A stretch of 64,000 nt of DNA from Takakia lepidozioides. Its lineage: Eukaryota; Streptophyta; Takakiopsida; Takakiales; Takakiaceae. Positions 1-11,424 of this stretch are shown piece after piece. The position numbers and the translations under genes were made by a program. Within the stretch, counting starts at the first letter, position 1, and every line of letters starts with the position of its first letter. The stretch spans positions 3,534,001 to 3,598,000 of the forward strand of contig CM060732.1 in assembly GCA_030704615.1 (NCBI GenBank), given 5' to 3'. The notes below the pieces were generated by a model that was given only the letters and a program-made list of their open reading frames with translations, did no database searches and was not told the DNA's origin.

Positions 1-1515
1 TTGTTTGGGTTGGGCCCCATTTTCCATTGCCCTCCGAATGATTTCTCTGGCACGGTACCTCTTGTCCTTCAAGTTCCGCCCCACCATCTCCATCACCCTT
101 GTGTCACTCCAATTGCCCGGAAACCGGCAGTCTAACTCACGGGCATACGCCCGCTTCGTGCCAAAGTGCTGATCAGCCCACTCAATGTGCCAAGGGAACC
201 ACCGCGCTGCGAGTTTGAAGGTTGGCTTCTTCATAACCTCCCAGAACGCACCTCAGGGGTCACCATGGCGATTGACCTCCATCGGTGGTACCACAATCTT
301 TGTCAACTCCACGTCCTCTATCCCCAAGGATTTCTTCTTCTTCCCACCCTCTCCCTTCTTTGTAGCCTCCTTCCCCTGCTCCTTTGTTACCCCACTGCCC
401 TCCCCCGCATGCACACTCATCCCTTCGGGAAGGGGAAGGAGATGGTCGTGGAGAAGGGGAAGGAAAAGAAGAAGAAGAAGAAGTCCCGTGGTACTTCCTC
501 TCTCTCCTTCTCCCTCTCCCTTCTCTCTCTCTCCTCGGCAGCCCCTTCATTCATGGTAAAAGGGACCTCGGGAGGTCGAGGCCTCTTCTTCTTACCTTTG
601 GTGTTCGGGTCCTTCATGAACACCACGTGCTCTCCCTCATTGGCAACCGCACCGGATTGCGCCAATGAGGCCAAGAATGTTGCTGCCTCCTGAAGACGAA
701 TAACCCCCCCAAATTCAAAAAAAGAAACAAACAACAAAGAAATCATGCATGCAAAGGAAAGGACAAAACATGGAACAAAGTGCGACAGTTGTACCTTTGC
801 AAGCTTGGCCGACTCGCCCCCAGTGTCACCCAATAGCCGGTGGCGGCGCCCCGTAGACCAGGCCCTTCTTTGCTGACCGCTCAGGCTGAGGGGGCGGCGT
901 CGCTGACCGGCTAGGCTCTCCACCAGCCCGTAGCTCCCCCCCCCCCCGCCACAAATGCTCCACAAGAATCGAGGCCCTCACCCGGCTTGACTATTTCGAG
1001 GCGCTTCCTCAACTCAGCCACCTCATTGGCCCTCCTCATCCCCTCATCCCTCATCCTCAACATTGGGCTAGGAATGACCACTTCCAAAGGCCCTTGAACC
1101 TGACCTTGGGCCTTGGCAAGTGCAGCCTTCGCTGTGGAGGAAGGGGTCGCTATAGGGGTGACATCCAAAAGTTCCCCATACGGGGCCCTGAACGGGTGAT
1201 GCGCTTGCCAAGGTACATTTCACCCGTCTTGGTGGCCGGGGGTGTGCTCAACTGAGCATCCGGCTCAGCAACAACCTCCCGAATAGGAGAGCTGGCTGAG
1301 CCGGCCCCTGGCGCATCGAAGACGGGGACAAGAGGGGGGGGGGGGGGTAGGACTGGCCTCGGGGGGAGGACGACTCCTCCGGCTGCGGCTGTCGATGGGG
1401 CTGGTAAACCGTGAGACGCCAGCTCGTGTCACACGTGCCGACAGAGCATATGGGTTCTCCGCCCCTTTCTTTGGGGCAGGGGACTTCTTCTCTTTCCCCA
1501 TAAGCCTGGCACCTG
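1..1515 (-). pseudogene. Broken multi-exon gene fragment, unknown function
   Basis: Minus-strand codons read as protein in several blocks that only join through introns or frameshifts. A likely acceptor (ATGACAG) opens a block near 1515 (GARLMGKEKKSPAPKKGAEN). A second block, around 1300-1180, reads GEMYLGKRITRSG and shifts frame before APYGELLDVTP. A helical charged stretch follows (MLRMRDEGMRRANEVAELRK). A GTAC donor at 794 and an AG acceptor at 690 define a ~105-bp intron between GGESAKLAK and EAATFLASLAQSG. After a Lys/Glu-rich linker the frame shifts again, and the last block (FKLAARWFPWHIEWADQHFG ... REIIRRAMENG) runs off the left edge. An in-frame TGA at 255-253 precedes that block. 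I do not recognise the family. The tail is rich in aromatic and basic residues and could be a helical nucleic-acid-binding domain, but that is a guess. Confidence 0.45.
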
Positions 1516-1538
1516 TCATGCAAACCCAAAAGTTGGCC

Positions 1539-2120
1539 TCACCAGAAAACAACCTCTACATTCCAGATCCAAAAGAAAAAAGAAAAAAGAAACATGTGGG
1601 GGGCTGAGAGCAGCAAGTGCTGCTGGTCTCGAGAGGGGGCAACAAACAAACAAACAAAAAAGGTTGGGGGTTTTTTTTTTTTTCGATCTCTCCCTCTCTC
1701 TTCCTCTCTTTTGTGCTGCTCACAAAACAAAACAAACCAAGAAGGAGAGAGGGGGCAACAACGGAAAAAATAATTTTAAAAATAAATAAAATAAATTGGG
1801 GGGGAGTGACTGAGCAGCTGCTCAGTCACCCCCCCCCCCCCCCCCCCACCCTTTTTTTTTTTTGGGTTTCCTGATCTCTCCCTCTCTTTTGTGTTGCTCA
1901 CAAAAAAAAAAAAAAAAAAAAAAAAAAACAGAGAGGGAGAGAGGGGGCAGAAAAAGTTAAAGGTTAAAAATAGGTTTTGGGGTAGGGGTTAGGGTTTCCA
2001 CCGTAATTAATCATAATTAGGGGTAGTAAAGATCAATTCCAGGCCATAATCATATCATCCATAGACAAAAAAAAAAACCAGAGAGGTAGAGAGGGGGCAG
2101 AAAAAGTTAAAAAGAGAGAG
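1539..2120. other. Homopolymer-rich non-coding tract
   Basis: No credible gene. The stretch holds long T, C and A runs (T near 1670-1683, C near 1828-1848, A near 1901-1928) and repeated GAGAGGGGGC and GAGAGGTAGAGAGGGGGCAG phrases. Small reading frames here are artefacts of the simple sequence. Confidence 0.8.
1806..1829. repeat. Perfect 24-bp palindrome
   Basis: The half-site GTGACTGAGCAG is followed immediately by its exact reverse complement, with no loop. G-rich sequence on the left and a C run on the right extend the possible pairing with one mismatch. It lies in the simple-sequence tract and belongs to no recognised element. Confidence 0.85.
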
Positions 2121-2857
2121 GGAAGATATTATGTCTTGTCGGGACATGGACAAGACCTAATAAGGTCTTTGTCAAATTTACGACAAATCATCCTCATAAA
2201 GAGGCATTATCAATCATTCTCCATTTACAACCAGTCTTTATGATGATACATATCAGATTTCAATGACAAGAAATCCACGGGTGGGAGGGTGGGATTACTT
2301 AGAAAGCCACCCCTATATATAAGCCAGCTTTACATTCTGAAAAACATAGCTCTAGGCATGCCACTCCTATATATGAGCCAGTCCTATATATGAGCCTTTC
2401 GTCATCGAAAGTGACCATCAACTCCTTTGCTTTATACCTTTTACAGCAGCTTAGTTGGATCTCTGGAAATGGTATTCCAAAGTTTCATACCAATCATTCA
2501 GTAAACCAGCTATAGTACAGCTACTGATAACCAACATTGCTTAGTTATAACTTACTGATAGCCAAAAGTACTTAGGCATTACCAGGTCATACCCCCACGG
2601 GTTTTAAAAAAAAAAACATCAGATGACAGTGTGTAATCTGAACATATCTTTACATAAACTAGGATGTTTGGGAGGTATTCCCGGCCTTATCAAAGCACTG
2701 CCATGTTAAAGGATATCTACTCAAACAAATCTGCCAGCTATAAAGGTTGAGCTTTAATCAAAAACTGCAGTAAATTTGCTGTTTTGTACTGGTATTCCAG
2801 GTATTCCAGATTTTCAAGTTGCACATGCATAGTAAATCAGCAACATTAAATTTACTG
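2121..2857. other. Non-coding flank with TATA-like repeats; insertion target of element 1
   Basis: No coding signal. Three copies of CCTATATATRAGCC lie between about 2308 and 2397, resembling a duplicated TATA region of an unidentified promoter or LTR. A ~35-bp phrase at about 2562-2597 (starting AAAAGTACTTAGGCATTACC) recurs just beyond the right end of element 1 at about 16450-16484, so element 1 landed in one copy of a dispersed or tandem repeat. Confidence 0.6.
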
Positions 2858-2862
2858 ATAAC
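2858..2862. repeat. Target-site duplication, left copy (ATAAC)
   Basis: ATAAC directly precedes the left LTR, and the same five bases directly follow the right LTR at 16445-16449. A 5-bp duplication is the normal signature of Ty3/gypsy integration, and it fixes both outer ends of the element. Confidence 0.9.
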
Positions 2863-3955
2863 TGTCGCGCGGCTTTTACTCACCCATCCCTTCGCTATCC
2901 GAGGCGGAAACTCCAAGATAGAAGAGTTGGAAATCTCTAAGTACTCAGCCCGCGCAGAACAATCAGTCATGACCTACAGCTAGTGTATCATGGGGGTGTT
3001 TCCTATTTGTTTCCCTTTTCGCATTCATCTTAGCTACCTTACCATTGATAATTACGTATTAGTTTCCTTCACTCCTCCATTCAATCCACAGCTTCACTCA
3101 GATCTCTCTACACAGTGTGATTGTATCGTATAAATATCAGATTATGATTTATCAGGTATCAGGCCGAAGCCATTGTATCTCTATTCTCCTCTACAATATC
3201 CCTACGGCTTTGCATCTAACAAGCATCTACTAATCCTCCTTCATCGTGCTCTCCGATCTCCGCTTCCGCCTGACTCCCAAGTCCTCCCCGAATAATGATC
3301 TCATCATAATCCCCGTTCTTCCCTTTATCCTCCTATCCGCGGTTCTAACCGTTTCCCTCTCTAACCGTCGTATGTGAACTAACATGTTCCCTTCTCTGGT
3401 GTTGTTCCCCACAGTCGTTCCCTGTCCTACTCTTCGTTCCCTATTATCGTGACAGCTGTGTCAAGCGGTGACTGGCTGTGTTTGGCTGTGTCGGGCTGTG
3501 ACTGGCTGTGTGGCTATGCCGGGCTGTGACTGGCTGTGTGGGCTGTGTCTGCTGTGACGACTTGTGACGGGCTGTGTGGGCTGTGTGGGCTGTGACGACT
3601 ATGACGGGCTGTGTGGGGAGTGGGGCTGTGACGGCTGTGAAGGGATGATGTGTTGGCTGTGTGGACTGTGACGCTGTGGGTGTTGCGGGCTGTGTGGGGC
3701 TGTGTGGGCTGTGTGGACTGTGACGGCTGTGTGTCGGGCTGTGTGGGCTGTGTCGGGCTGTGTCGGGCTGTGTGGGCTGTGTCGGCTGTGTGGCTGTGTG
3801 CTGTGTGTGTGTGCTGTGTGGGTGTGTGGGTGTGTAACCCCTTCTACAGTGCTCTGCTGTCACCCCTAAGGTTCCTGTTTGTCTCAGTCTGTGCAAAAAT
3901 TAAGGGTACCCTACAGATCCGTATAAGTGTCTAAGTCCCCTACAGTCCTCTAACA
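2863..3955 (-). repeat. 3' LTR of element 1
   Basis: This 1,093-bp repeat matches 15343-16444. On the plus strand it opens TGTCGCGCGG and closes CTCTAACA, so the element's own strand reads TGTTAGAGG to CGCGACA. Outside the GCTGTG-rich minisatellite the two LTRs differ by only a few small indels, for example a 2-3 base length difference near 3323 and one base near 3010. Confidence 0.92.
3450..3838. repeat. GCTGTG-rich minisatellite inside the 3' LTR
   Basis: Irregular repeats built on GGCTGTGTCGGGCTGTGACT. Spurious frames through it read as strings of TQPTQ or CGLCGL and are not genes. The matching array in the other LTR (about 15930-16322) has a different length and order, so this is the fast-changing part of the LTR. 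Confidence 0.85.
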
Positions 3956-3977
3956 TTACCCCTCCCCCCTCAAAAAG
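3956..3977 (-). other. Polypurine tract of element 1
   Basis: On the minus strand the bases just before the 3' LTR read CTTTTTGAGGGGGGAGGGG, then TAA, then TGTTAGAGG. This is the expected plus-strand primer site for an LTR retrotransposon. Confidence 0.8.
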
Positions 3978-3992
3978 CCGTGTCCTCACGGT

Positions 3993-5516
3993 TTAATGTT
4001 TTCGAGTAGCAAACCTTTGTGAGTGATCACTTTGACGTTGAGAGTTTCGTGGTGGGCTGTGTGTACGAGCCCGAGGTCTGTCTCTGGTTGATGGAGATGG
4101 TTGATTACTACCTGGATAAGTGAGGCCTTCTGGAGGCTGATATCGAGGTAATCTTTCCGGTAGAGGAGATCCCCTTTGTTTCTTCGCTTCCATCTGAATT
4201 GTATAGTCTTCTCCCATGTCAAAAGAATTTTGTGAAGAACCAGTTGTATCAGAATCGTCATCGCCTCTAGGTGTTTTAATTTTCGAACTTTTTGTGGAAT
4301 CATCTGGGGCATACAATGCTGTCCTACCATGTCTGGAAGTTTGCATTTTACAACCTGGTGCAACCGTTGAACAGCAAAATTGTGTAGACACTGAGCTCCT
4401 TGTCTGTCCAAAGAGTGGGGTACCAATTACTGGTGCCGCGTGCAAGTATTTCCATGCGATATGTCCCTTATAGAAAATGTCATCAAGTCCGAATTTCTGT
4501 GTTGACAAATTGTTGCAGGCTGCTTGAAACCATGAACGAATTTGAGAATCCTTCTGTATCATAACTTTTGGGTCATATAGGTACATATGAGGTGGCACCG
4601 AAGGTAATACCCAATGATCTCCACTGGAGTAACTTTGAAAGCGTGCTTGCATCTTTTGTTGCTCAATGTGGTAACGTATCAGAAAACAAGCAGCGTAGTA
4701 TAGCCCGCACCCCATGACAATACTTGCTATCTCCTTGGTCTTGGTATAAATGAGTCCATGTACAACCTGGAAAGCAACCAATTCCTCAACATTGTACCTG
4801 CCTCGTGCCAGTATTGTGCAAAGTGATGATCTTCAATAGTCGATTGTTTGGAAGAACTTTAGTCCTGGTTGCCACTGGCAGCCAAATACGCATGATTTGG
4901 TAGTAATGTGCGAATGACTGCGGAGGACTAAATTCTTTCCAAGCCAAATCCAACATGAATGGAATTTGGTTGAAGGGCATAATCATAGCCCTACTGTACT
5001 CCCTGGCAGCTGGAGTTTAGGTGGGTTAAAAGCTGCATTGCCCCATACCTCCGGCTGTGGTGGCTGTGGTGGTGGTTGTAGTAACCACAGGTTCAGTTAC
5101 TGGTACACTGACCTGTTGTGGTGGGGTGGTAGTGGTTCCTGTACCATTGGCATCTCTTGCACCTCCTGTGAAGACTGAAAAGCCAGAGTTCTGGCTTTCA
5201 AATAAGAAGCCATTAGCTGTTCCCGAGGGATATAGACTCTTTGGTCGATGTTTGAAGTGAGGTCTTCCACTTGAGTCTGGAGTCCGTCTACATCCTCTTG
5301 TAACTCTGCTATCCTACTATAGACATTGTCTATAGTAGTTGTGGCAATGTTCTGCACCTGCAGTCTAAGCTCATTCATCTCGCTTTGGGTGAGCTTCCGT
5401 GGGGCTTTGCCTTCTACTGGCCCTTGTGCTAGCCAGACCTGCATAAGGCTGTTATCCACCAAGCTGCTTGTGGTTCCCCTGAGAGTTTGCTCCTCTCTTA
5501 GCTTATACAATTCCAA
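3993..5516 (-). pseudogene. Accessory region of element 1, C-terminal part
   Basis: The last coding stretch before the polypurine tract, read in three successive frames: 5516-5097, 4986-4786 and 4781-3993. The first part is helical, with a heptad-like segment (IAELQEDVDGLQTQVEDLTS). The middle reads FMLDLAWKEFSPPQSFAHYY. The 262-residue last part starts VAFQVVHGLIYTKTKEIASI, has one moderately hydrophobic stretch around residues 17-40, and ends in a low-complexity basic/Ser-Pro tail. Frame changes at the block joints mean this copy is broken. Function is unknown. The hydrophobic stretch alone is too weak to call a membrane or envelope protein. Confidence 0.55.
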
Positions 5517-5552
5517 TGCTGTTGTAAATCCTTCATGCGCTTCGCCTGTGGC

Positions 5553-6776
5553 TCAACCAATTGCGCATAGGCACAAGTAGATTATTGGCTTCTTTCGAAG
5601 CCTTGTTACTGATTGAGATTTCATTTCTATTGGCCACGATGTTTGTTGCAACTCCACGATGTATTTCTCATTCTCAGCTTCCATCTGCCTGTATTGCTTG
5701 AGAGTATCTTCATTGCGACAGATTGTATTCTTCATATCGACAATGAGCTTCATGTGCTCCGCACATTCTCTTCTTCTGCCTTCGTACATTTTCCGCTTGA
5801 CTGTTTATTTCTTTTGTTGATTGGTCAAGCATAGTTGTAATTGTAGCGCATTGTATTGCCATCCTGTTATGCACTGTTTGCAACTCCGTATGTAGTGCAT
5901 TCAGTTCTTGCAACTTGCTTTCATGCTGCACCTGCATTTGGTATAGCTGTTGCTTATGTGCTTCGTGCAACTGGTCTTGCGCGAGGCCTGCCTCAATCAA
6001 TTGTTGCTTGGCTAATTGCAAAGCCATTTCTGTATTGGCCAAGTCCTGCTTCATCTTGAGAGTGACCTCTTCATCGACCTTGTTTGCACACTCAGTGGCA
6101 AGTCGAGCCTCAAACTCCTTCCTGAGTTCTTCTTTCAAGGCTGTCAATTGGGTAATTGGAACATGGGTTTTGACATAAGTCCCCAACAAATTAAGTGTCC
6201 TGCCTATGGAACTCATCAGCATTTCCTGTTGAGGGTCATCATGGTGAGGTTGATGCTTTTTGTTCTCCCGATCTTCAACAGTATGATGTCTCACTAACCA
6301 TTCAGACCATTGTCCCACCGGATTTTCTTCCTGAACTACTTCATTCATGACCGGTGCTACAGTGTCATGGCCTTCTGCCTGTGGTACCTCCAACACAGGT
6401 GTGTGCATTATATGCACCTCAGGATTTCCTTTGGGCAACTGTTGCACCTCTGGGATTCTGTCTCCTTTACCAGACCAGAATATTCATAGAGAAGGTCCCC
6501 TTTCTCTATTTCTGCCACTATCTGCTCTGTAGTTGGAATCTCTATCCCTTCACTTTCCAAATCAATTATTTCGGTTTGAGCTGCATGGATAACTTGTGAC
6601 CTTGTGACAAGTCGTTCAAGTGGCTGTGTTGGTTGTGATGCAGAAGTAACTTCTTCCTCCCTCTCTGAAGGTCCTGCTTCCAGTAATAACATTCTTTTGT
6701 GCTGCTGTGCCCCTTCCTGGTTATGAGCTTGGGAAACATTATCATGCGGAATCCGTGAAGCCAGTGGATCCGCCAC
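5553..6776 (-). pseudogene. Accessory region of element 1, coiled-coil part
   Basis: Three overlapping minus-strand blocks (6776-6408, 6447-5710, 5789-5553). The first is acidic (EAGPSEREEEVTSASQPTQP). The second is a long helical, Glu/Gln/Lys-rich stretch (EELRKEFEARLATECANKVD, then LAKQQLIEAGLAQDQLHEAH) typical of a coiled coil. The same sequence occurs in element 2 at 42151-43710, so this is a genuine part of the family rather than a chance frame. Small frame changes separate the blocks. A structural or oligomerising role is plausible but inferred. Confidence 0.6.
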
Positions 6777-6820
6777 TACAGTCTTTCCCCTTCTCTGCCT
6801 CTTAGTCTCTGGTTGTGCTG

Positions 6821-8094
6821 CTAGTCACCCTCACTGTGTGAAGAGCCTTGCTCTTCCATTGCAGTTGTTTCTGGCTCAAACACTCCCATTTCCTTCCTTT
6901 CTTGTGCATTAAGTATGCCCGAACTAAGGATTATTTGAGCAATGATTGGGCCAGACACTATGATAGGAGATTTTGCGGTAGTACTTTGTAATCTTTTCAT
7001 CTCCTCTACCAGTGCATTGTACATTATGTCCGCCCATAGTACCTCTTGTCCCTTCAAGCCTTTGAGGATTTCCTCTGTGAAGGATTTGCTCAAATATTGT
7101 TGGTTCTGTTTCAGGGCAATCAGAACGTTCAATACTTGGCTTATGTCTTTTAACCCTGGGTACACAGCTTTGGTACAAGCATAACCCTGAGTTTTAAAGA
7201 AACTCCCTTCTTGGAATAAATCCCCTATTTGCAGTCTTTCCCTGTGTTCTTCCACATACACATGACCTGCTGGCAATTGAAACAATTGCTGGAGGTATAG
7301 GGGAGTAATCATTAATTCAACTCCCTTCACCGTTGTTGTTCCTGTCTTTGGCTCAAAGTTCTGCAAAAATTGTAACATGTACTGTCTATGGTGTAGTGTC
7401 CAATCCTTGCTTTGCAATCCTTCCAATCTCAGCTCCTTCAGTATCTTTGTCGCCTGTGTGGGGTAGCCATCGTTTGTTTCTGCAGAATGGTGGTGCTCTT
7501 CACCCTGATTTCCTCCATTCCTCTCACTCTCTTCATCTTAGACTCACCGAACTGCTTTGGCTGTAACAACTGCAGGAGTGCCTGTAGTGCACAAAGCAGA
7601 AACGTATGGTTGCCGCAGAAAGCTATGGGTAACCTCTTGTAAGCCTGCGGGGCTTGCAAGCATTGTTCAAGAGAAAAGCTCTGCTCTTTCGTTTCGTGTC
7701 TCTGCCACTGCGTAAGTAATATTGCGAGCGTAAGTCTGTTAGTTCCTCCATAGTTTCCAAGTTATAGCATTTATGGCCTGTCCTGTCGAGACGCCCGTTA
7801 CTCTGAACGACGCCGCCTCTTGCGCTCAATTTCCCTCCATTTTCTTGATCATTTTTCTGGTTTTCTATTGGCTGTGGCCCTGCTGTTGTGACTGGATTTA
7901 ACTTTTATCTTCTTTAGTGGACTTTCCCTGTTGGATAGTCCACTAGGATCACACATGCGACATGAATTCGGCTTTTCTGTACTTGCCGTTCGTTCTGTTT
8001 CCCTTTTTCCGTAATCATTAATGGGTCCGCCTTTCATCCCTTTTGACGGCCGTTCTTGTCCTCTTTCTTTTTGACACCTGTCCTTGCACTTCAT
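6821..8094 (-). pseudogene. Accessory region of element 1, N-terminal globular part
   Basis: Blocks at 8094-7849, 7829-7623, 7659-7438 and 7426-6821. The last is a 201-residue globular segment reading VKGVELMITPLYLQQLFQLP and later SPIIVSGPIIAQIILSSGIL. The pattern of 'V-x-G ... hydrophobic ... LxLP' followed by an 'I-x-x-L/I' helix resembles the plant-transposon domain seen in accessory ORFs of Athila-type elements; that link is inference. Element 2 carries the homologous stretch, continuous with its integrase frame up to 41748. Here the blocks are separated by frameshifts. Confidence 0.5.
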
Positions 8095-8221
8095 TCTCTG
8101 CTGTGTCGCACCCTGACCTCCACGTGTCTATTTTTAAATTAATTTCCGTTTCTTCTTCCTTCAGCCATTTTACTGAAGTTTTATGTGTCCACTTGTCACT
8201 GATTCTATGGATCGTGTAACT

Positions 8222-8600
8222 TTAGTAGGCTGTCTTGAGCTGTGTGATAGGCTGTGTTGCACTGTGGTAAGCTGTGATAGGCTGTGACACGCTGCGGTAG
8301 GTTGTGATAGGCTGTGTCACGCCTTGCTGGGTTGTGGTTGGCTGTGTCACGTCGTGACGGGCTGTGATAGGCTGTGTCACGTCGTGACGGGCTGTGGTAA
8401 GCTGTGTTGCGCCTTGCTGGGCTGTGGTTGGCTGTGTCACGTCGTGTGATGGGCTGTGATAGGAGGCTGTGTCACGCCGTGATGGGCTGTGATAGGCTGT
8501 GTTGGGCCTTGCTGGGCTGTGGTGGCTGTGTCACGTCGTGATGGGCTGTGATAGGCTGTGTCACGCCGTGATGGGCTGTGATAGGCTGTGTCACGTTTGT
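8222..8600. repeat. 30-bp minisatellite after integrase, element 1
   Basis: Tandem units close to GGCTGTGTCACGCCGTGATG plus GGCTGTGATA. Translated on the minus strand they give a 10-residue repeat, VTQPITAHHD. Element 2 has the homologous array at 40636-40890, in frame with integrase. Confidence 0.85.
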
Positions 8601-8751
8601 TTTGCCCACCCCGTCGTCATATATACTGGGCCTAGCGACAAGTGTTCCATACTCCGTTCGTAACACTGGTGCAGCCCGTGACTGCTCTTGCGGTTCAACA
8701 TGCAAATCATGTTGCAGGGGTTTGTCATGGATACCACTGTACCCCTTCAAC

Positions 8752-9820
8752 TTATTTGCATTGACTCTTCCCAGCATTTCCTTTGTTAATGGTTTGTAAC
8801 ATGGCTGTGTTGTTATCATACATCTTTTGTATGACATAAGGTCCTTTCCATGGTGATTTAAGCTTAGAAGCTTGAATCTTTCCTTTCTTCTGCAACCAAA
8901 AACCAAATCCCCCCGTCTTAAAAGTCTTTAATTTGCCTTTATCAAACTGTTCCTTTCGCTTCATCTGAATTCTGGTCATATTATCAGCTGCATCAGCACG
9001 TACTTCTTCCACATGGTATAATTCATGTTTCCTGACCTTGATGGAGTCTTGCAATTCCATTCTTTTTCCCCACTCTGTTCTCATGGTAGGTAACAGGAAT
9101 TCCACTGGAAGTAAGGCTTCCATACCATAAACTAATTGGAATGGTGTATACTTAGTGGTGACTTTATATGAAGTCCTGTATGACCACAAAGCTGTCAGCA
9201 GCTTTGTATCCCAATCCGTTCTGTTGCATTGACTATCTTAGCCAAGATAGTACATAGTATTTTGTTGGTAGCCTCTGCCTGTCCATTACCCTGTGGGTAA
9301 TATGTTGTACTCTTTCTATGCACAATCATAAACTCTTTAGTCAATAACTCAATGGTCTCATTCATGAAGTGACTTCCTTGATCACTGATAAATTCTAAGG
9401 GACATCCAAATCGTGTAAGTATGTTCTCGTACAGGAACCTTGCTGTGGACTTGGCTGTGTTGTCCCTCAAAGCTTTAGCTTCCACCCACTTTGTAGTATA
9501 ATCATGGTGGCTGTAATTATGTACCTGTTTCGTGTATTCTTGGATGGTGGATTAATTGGTCCAACAAAGTCTAGTCCCCATTTCTGAAATGGTTCCGTAG
9601 GCATTGTAGGATGCAAGGCCATTCTTCCAGATCTCTGCAAAGGTCCTAGCCTCTGACATTCATCACACTTCTGACAATACTCATGTACATCTTTGAACAA
9701 CGTAGGCCACCAGTATCCTGCGAGTAGTATCTTTCTACTGGTAGTCTCTTCTCCAAAATGACCTCCAGCCACTCCTTTATGAACTTCCTCCAAGACTTTA
9801 TTTACTTCATGGTGGTACAA
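8752..9820 (-). pseudogene. IN: Ty3 integrase (element 1)
   Basis: Integrase inserts the cDNA into the host chromosome. The HHCC zinc region is visible (YHHEVNKVLEEVHKG, then YCQKCDECQR). The DDE core follows: WGLDFVGPI gives the first Asp, FISDQGSHF the second, and YYPQGNGQAEATNK the Glu. The C-terminus has a GPY/F-like phrase (KSPWKGPYVIQKMY) and no chromodomain that I can see. Three frames are needed (9820-9467, 9485-9195, 9189-8752), with breaks after the first Asp and near 9190, so this copy is disabled. It lies between RNase H and the 30-bp minisatellite. Confidence 0.88.
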
Positions 9821-9850
9821 GCATCGTTTAGTACTCCATCAGGTCCTAAC

Positions 9851-11424
9851 TTATACATTCTGCTTCCTACCATAGTATAAGGTAAAGCTCTGATAGCAAT
9901 TCTTTCCTTGCTCCTTACCATAACTAGGTGGGCACTGACCATGAGCAAGGTAGTATCTGATTGGCCATTGCCAATCTAACCATTCATCTGCACTTCCTTG
10001 CACCTCCATTACAAATAAACTCGCATCAGGTAACTGATCGTCCACTCCTGTGGCGGCCTCTCCTGTTGTTAGTCGTGACAAATGATCTGCCACAAGATGC
10101 AAACGGCCAGGCTTGTAAATAACTCGAACTCAAACTCATGCAAGATTATAACCACCACCTCGCTATCCTTCCTTATCAAAGGTTTGTTCACCAGATATAT
10201 CAGAGCCTGGTGATCCACATAAAACATAAACTTTCTTCCCAATAGGTAATGCCTGAATTTCTTCACTGCATAGATCATTGCCAATGCTTCTCTTTCCGTT
10301 GTGCTATAGTTCCTCTCAGCACTGTTCATCAACCGGCTAGCATAGTACACAGGTGAATCTATATTCCCTGTAACATTCTGGGCTAACACCGCTCCCAATG
10401 CTTCTCCTGATGCATCGCAGTGAACATGAAATACTACATGCCAGTGAGGGTTAATCAGCACAGGTGTAGTTGTTACTGACAGTGTAAGTTCCTCAAACGC
10501 CTGTTGACATTCAGCTGTCCATGCAAACACTGCATCTTTCTTCAGAAGCTTGCTCAATGGTGCTGCTATTTGTGCATACCTTTTGACAAATCTTCTGTAA
10601 TAACTGGTTTGCCCAAGGAATCTCCTTAAACTCTTAACATTCACTGGTGGTGGAGAGACTTTAATGGACTCTGTCTTCCTGGGATCCACAAGAAGTCCCT
10701 TCTTACACACTATGTGTCCCAGAAGCACCCCTGAGTTCACACAGAAAGTACACTTCTCTGGATTCAAGCCCAGACCTCTCATCCTGCATCTGGCCAGGCA
10801 TAACTCCAATTTATGCAAGTGCTCATTCTTAGAGCTGTACACACTGAAATCATCCAAAAACACCTGCATGAAATCATCCAGATACTCTTGAAAAGATTCA
10901 CTTATCACTCTCTGAAAGGTCGCTGGTGCATTACAAAGTCCAAAGGGCATGACTTTGTATGCATAAGCCCCCCAGTCTGTGATGAAAGCTGTTTTCCCTT
11001 GGTCTTCTTCTGCCACTTGCACTTGATTATAACCACTGAAGCCATCCATGAATGAGTACATCTCATGGCCTGCCACAGTGTCTAATACTGCTTCTGTGAA
11101 TGGCAAAGGGAAAGGATCTTTCTTCGTACAAGCATTCAGCTTCTTATAGTTCACACATACTCTTAGTTTGCCATTCTTCTTGGGAACTATAACAATGGGT
11201 GACAACCAAGTTGTATACTCTATTGGGTATATAAACTTAGCCTCAGCCAACTTCTTTATCTCTTCTCCAACCTTCTGTGCGTAGTTGGGATTCATTCTAT
11301 ACCTCGCCTGCTTGATTGGCACTGACCCTGGTTCCAGTTCAATTTTATGCTGACAGACTTCAGGTGGTATCCCTTTTAGATCCTCATAGCTCCAAGCAAA
11401 TACATCTCTGTATTTGATGAACAA
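9851..11424 (-). CDS. RT-RH: Ty3 reverse transcriptase-RNase H (element 1)
   Basis: A 451-residue frame copies RNA to DNA and degrades the template. It begins in the linker (VFAWSYEDLKGIPPEVCQHK). RT motifs are clear: WLSPIVIVPKKNGKLRVCV, FPLPFTEAVLD, SFMDGFSGYNQV, FGLCNAPATFQRV and the active site VFLDDFSVYS. RNase H follows with CDASGEALGAVLAQ, the Glu in TTEREALAMIYAV, and YVDHQALIYL. A frame change near 10150 separates the final DHLSRLTTGEAATG linker (10102-9851). The VF-x-DDFSVY phrase favours an Athila/Tat relationship over chromoviruses. Confidence 0.93.

Noticed and set aside
166-693. Plus-strand frame of 175 codons at the left edge
   Set aside because: It is the antisense of the Lys/Glu-rich minus-strand coding blocks; its Ser/Leu/Pro composition is a shadow.
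3444-3934. Frames through the LTR minisatellite
   Set aside because: Both strands stay open because of the GCTGTG repeat; there is no protein-like composition.
3993-4781. Envelope-like protein after pol in element 1
   Set aside because: Position is suggestive, but there is only one weak hydrophobic stretch, no signal peptide and no glycosylation-rich ectodomain.
8222-8600. Regular 30-bp array as a possible CRISPR
   Set aside because: Units are contiguous with no unique spacers, lie inside a retrotransposon, and the genome is eukaryotic.
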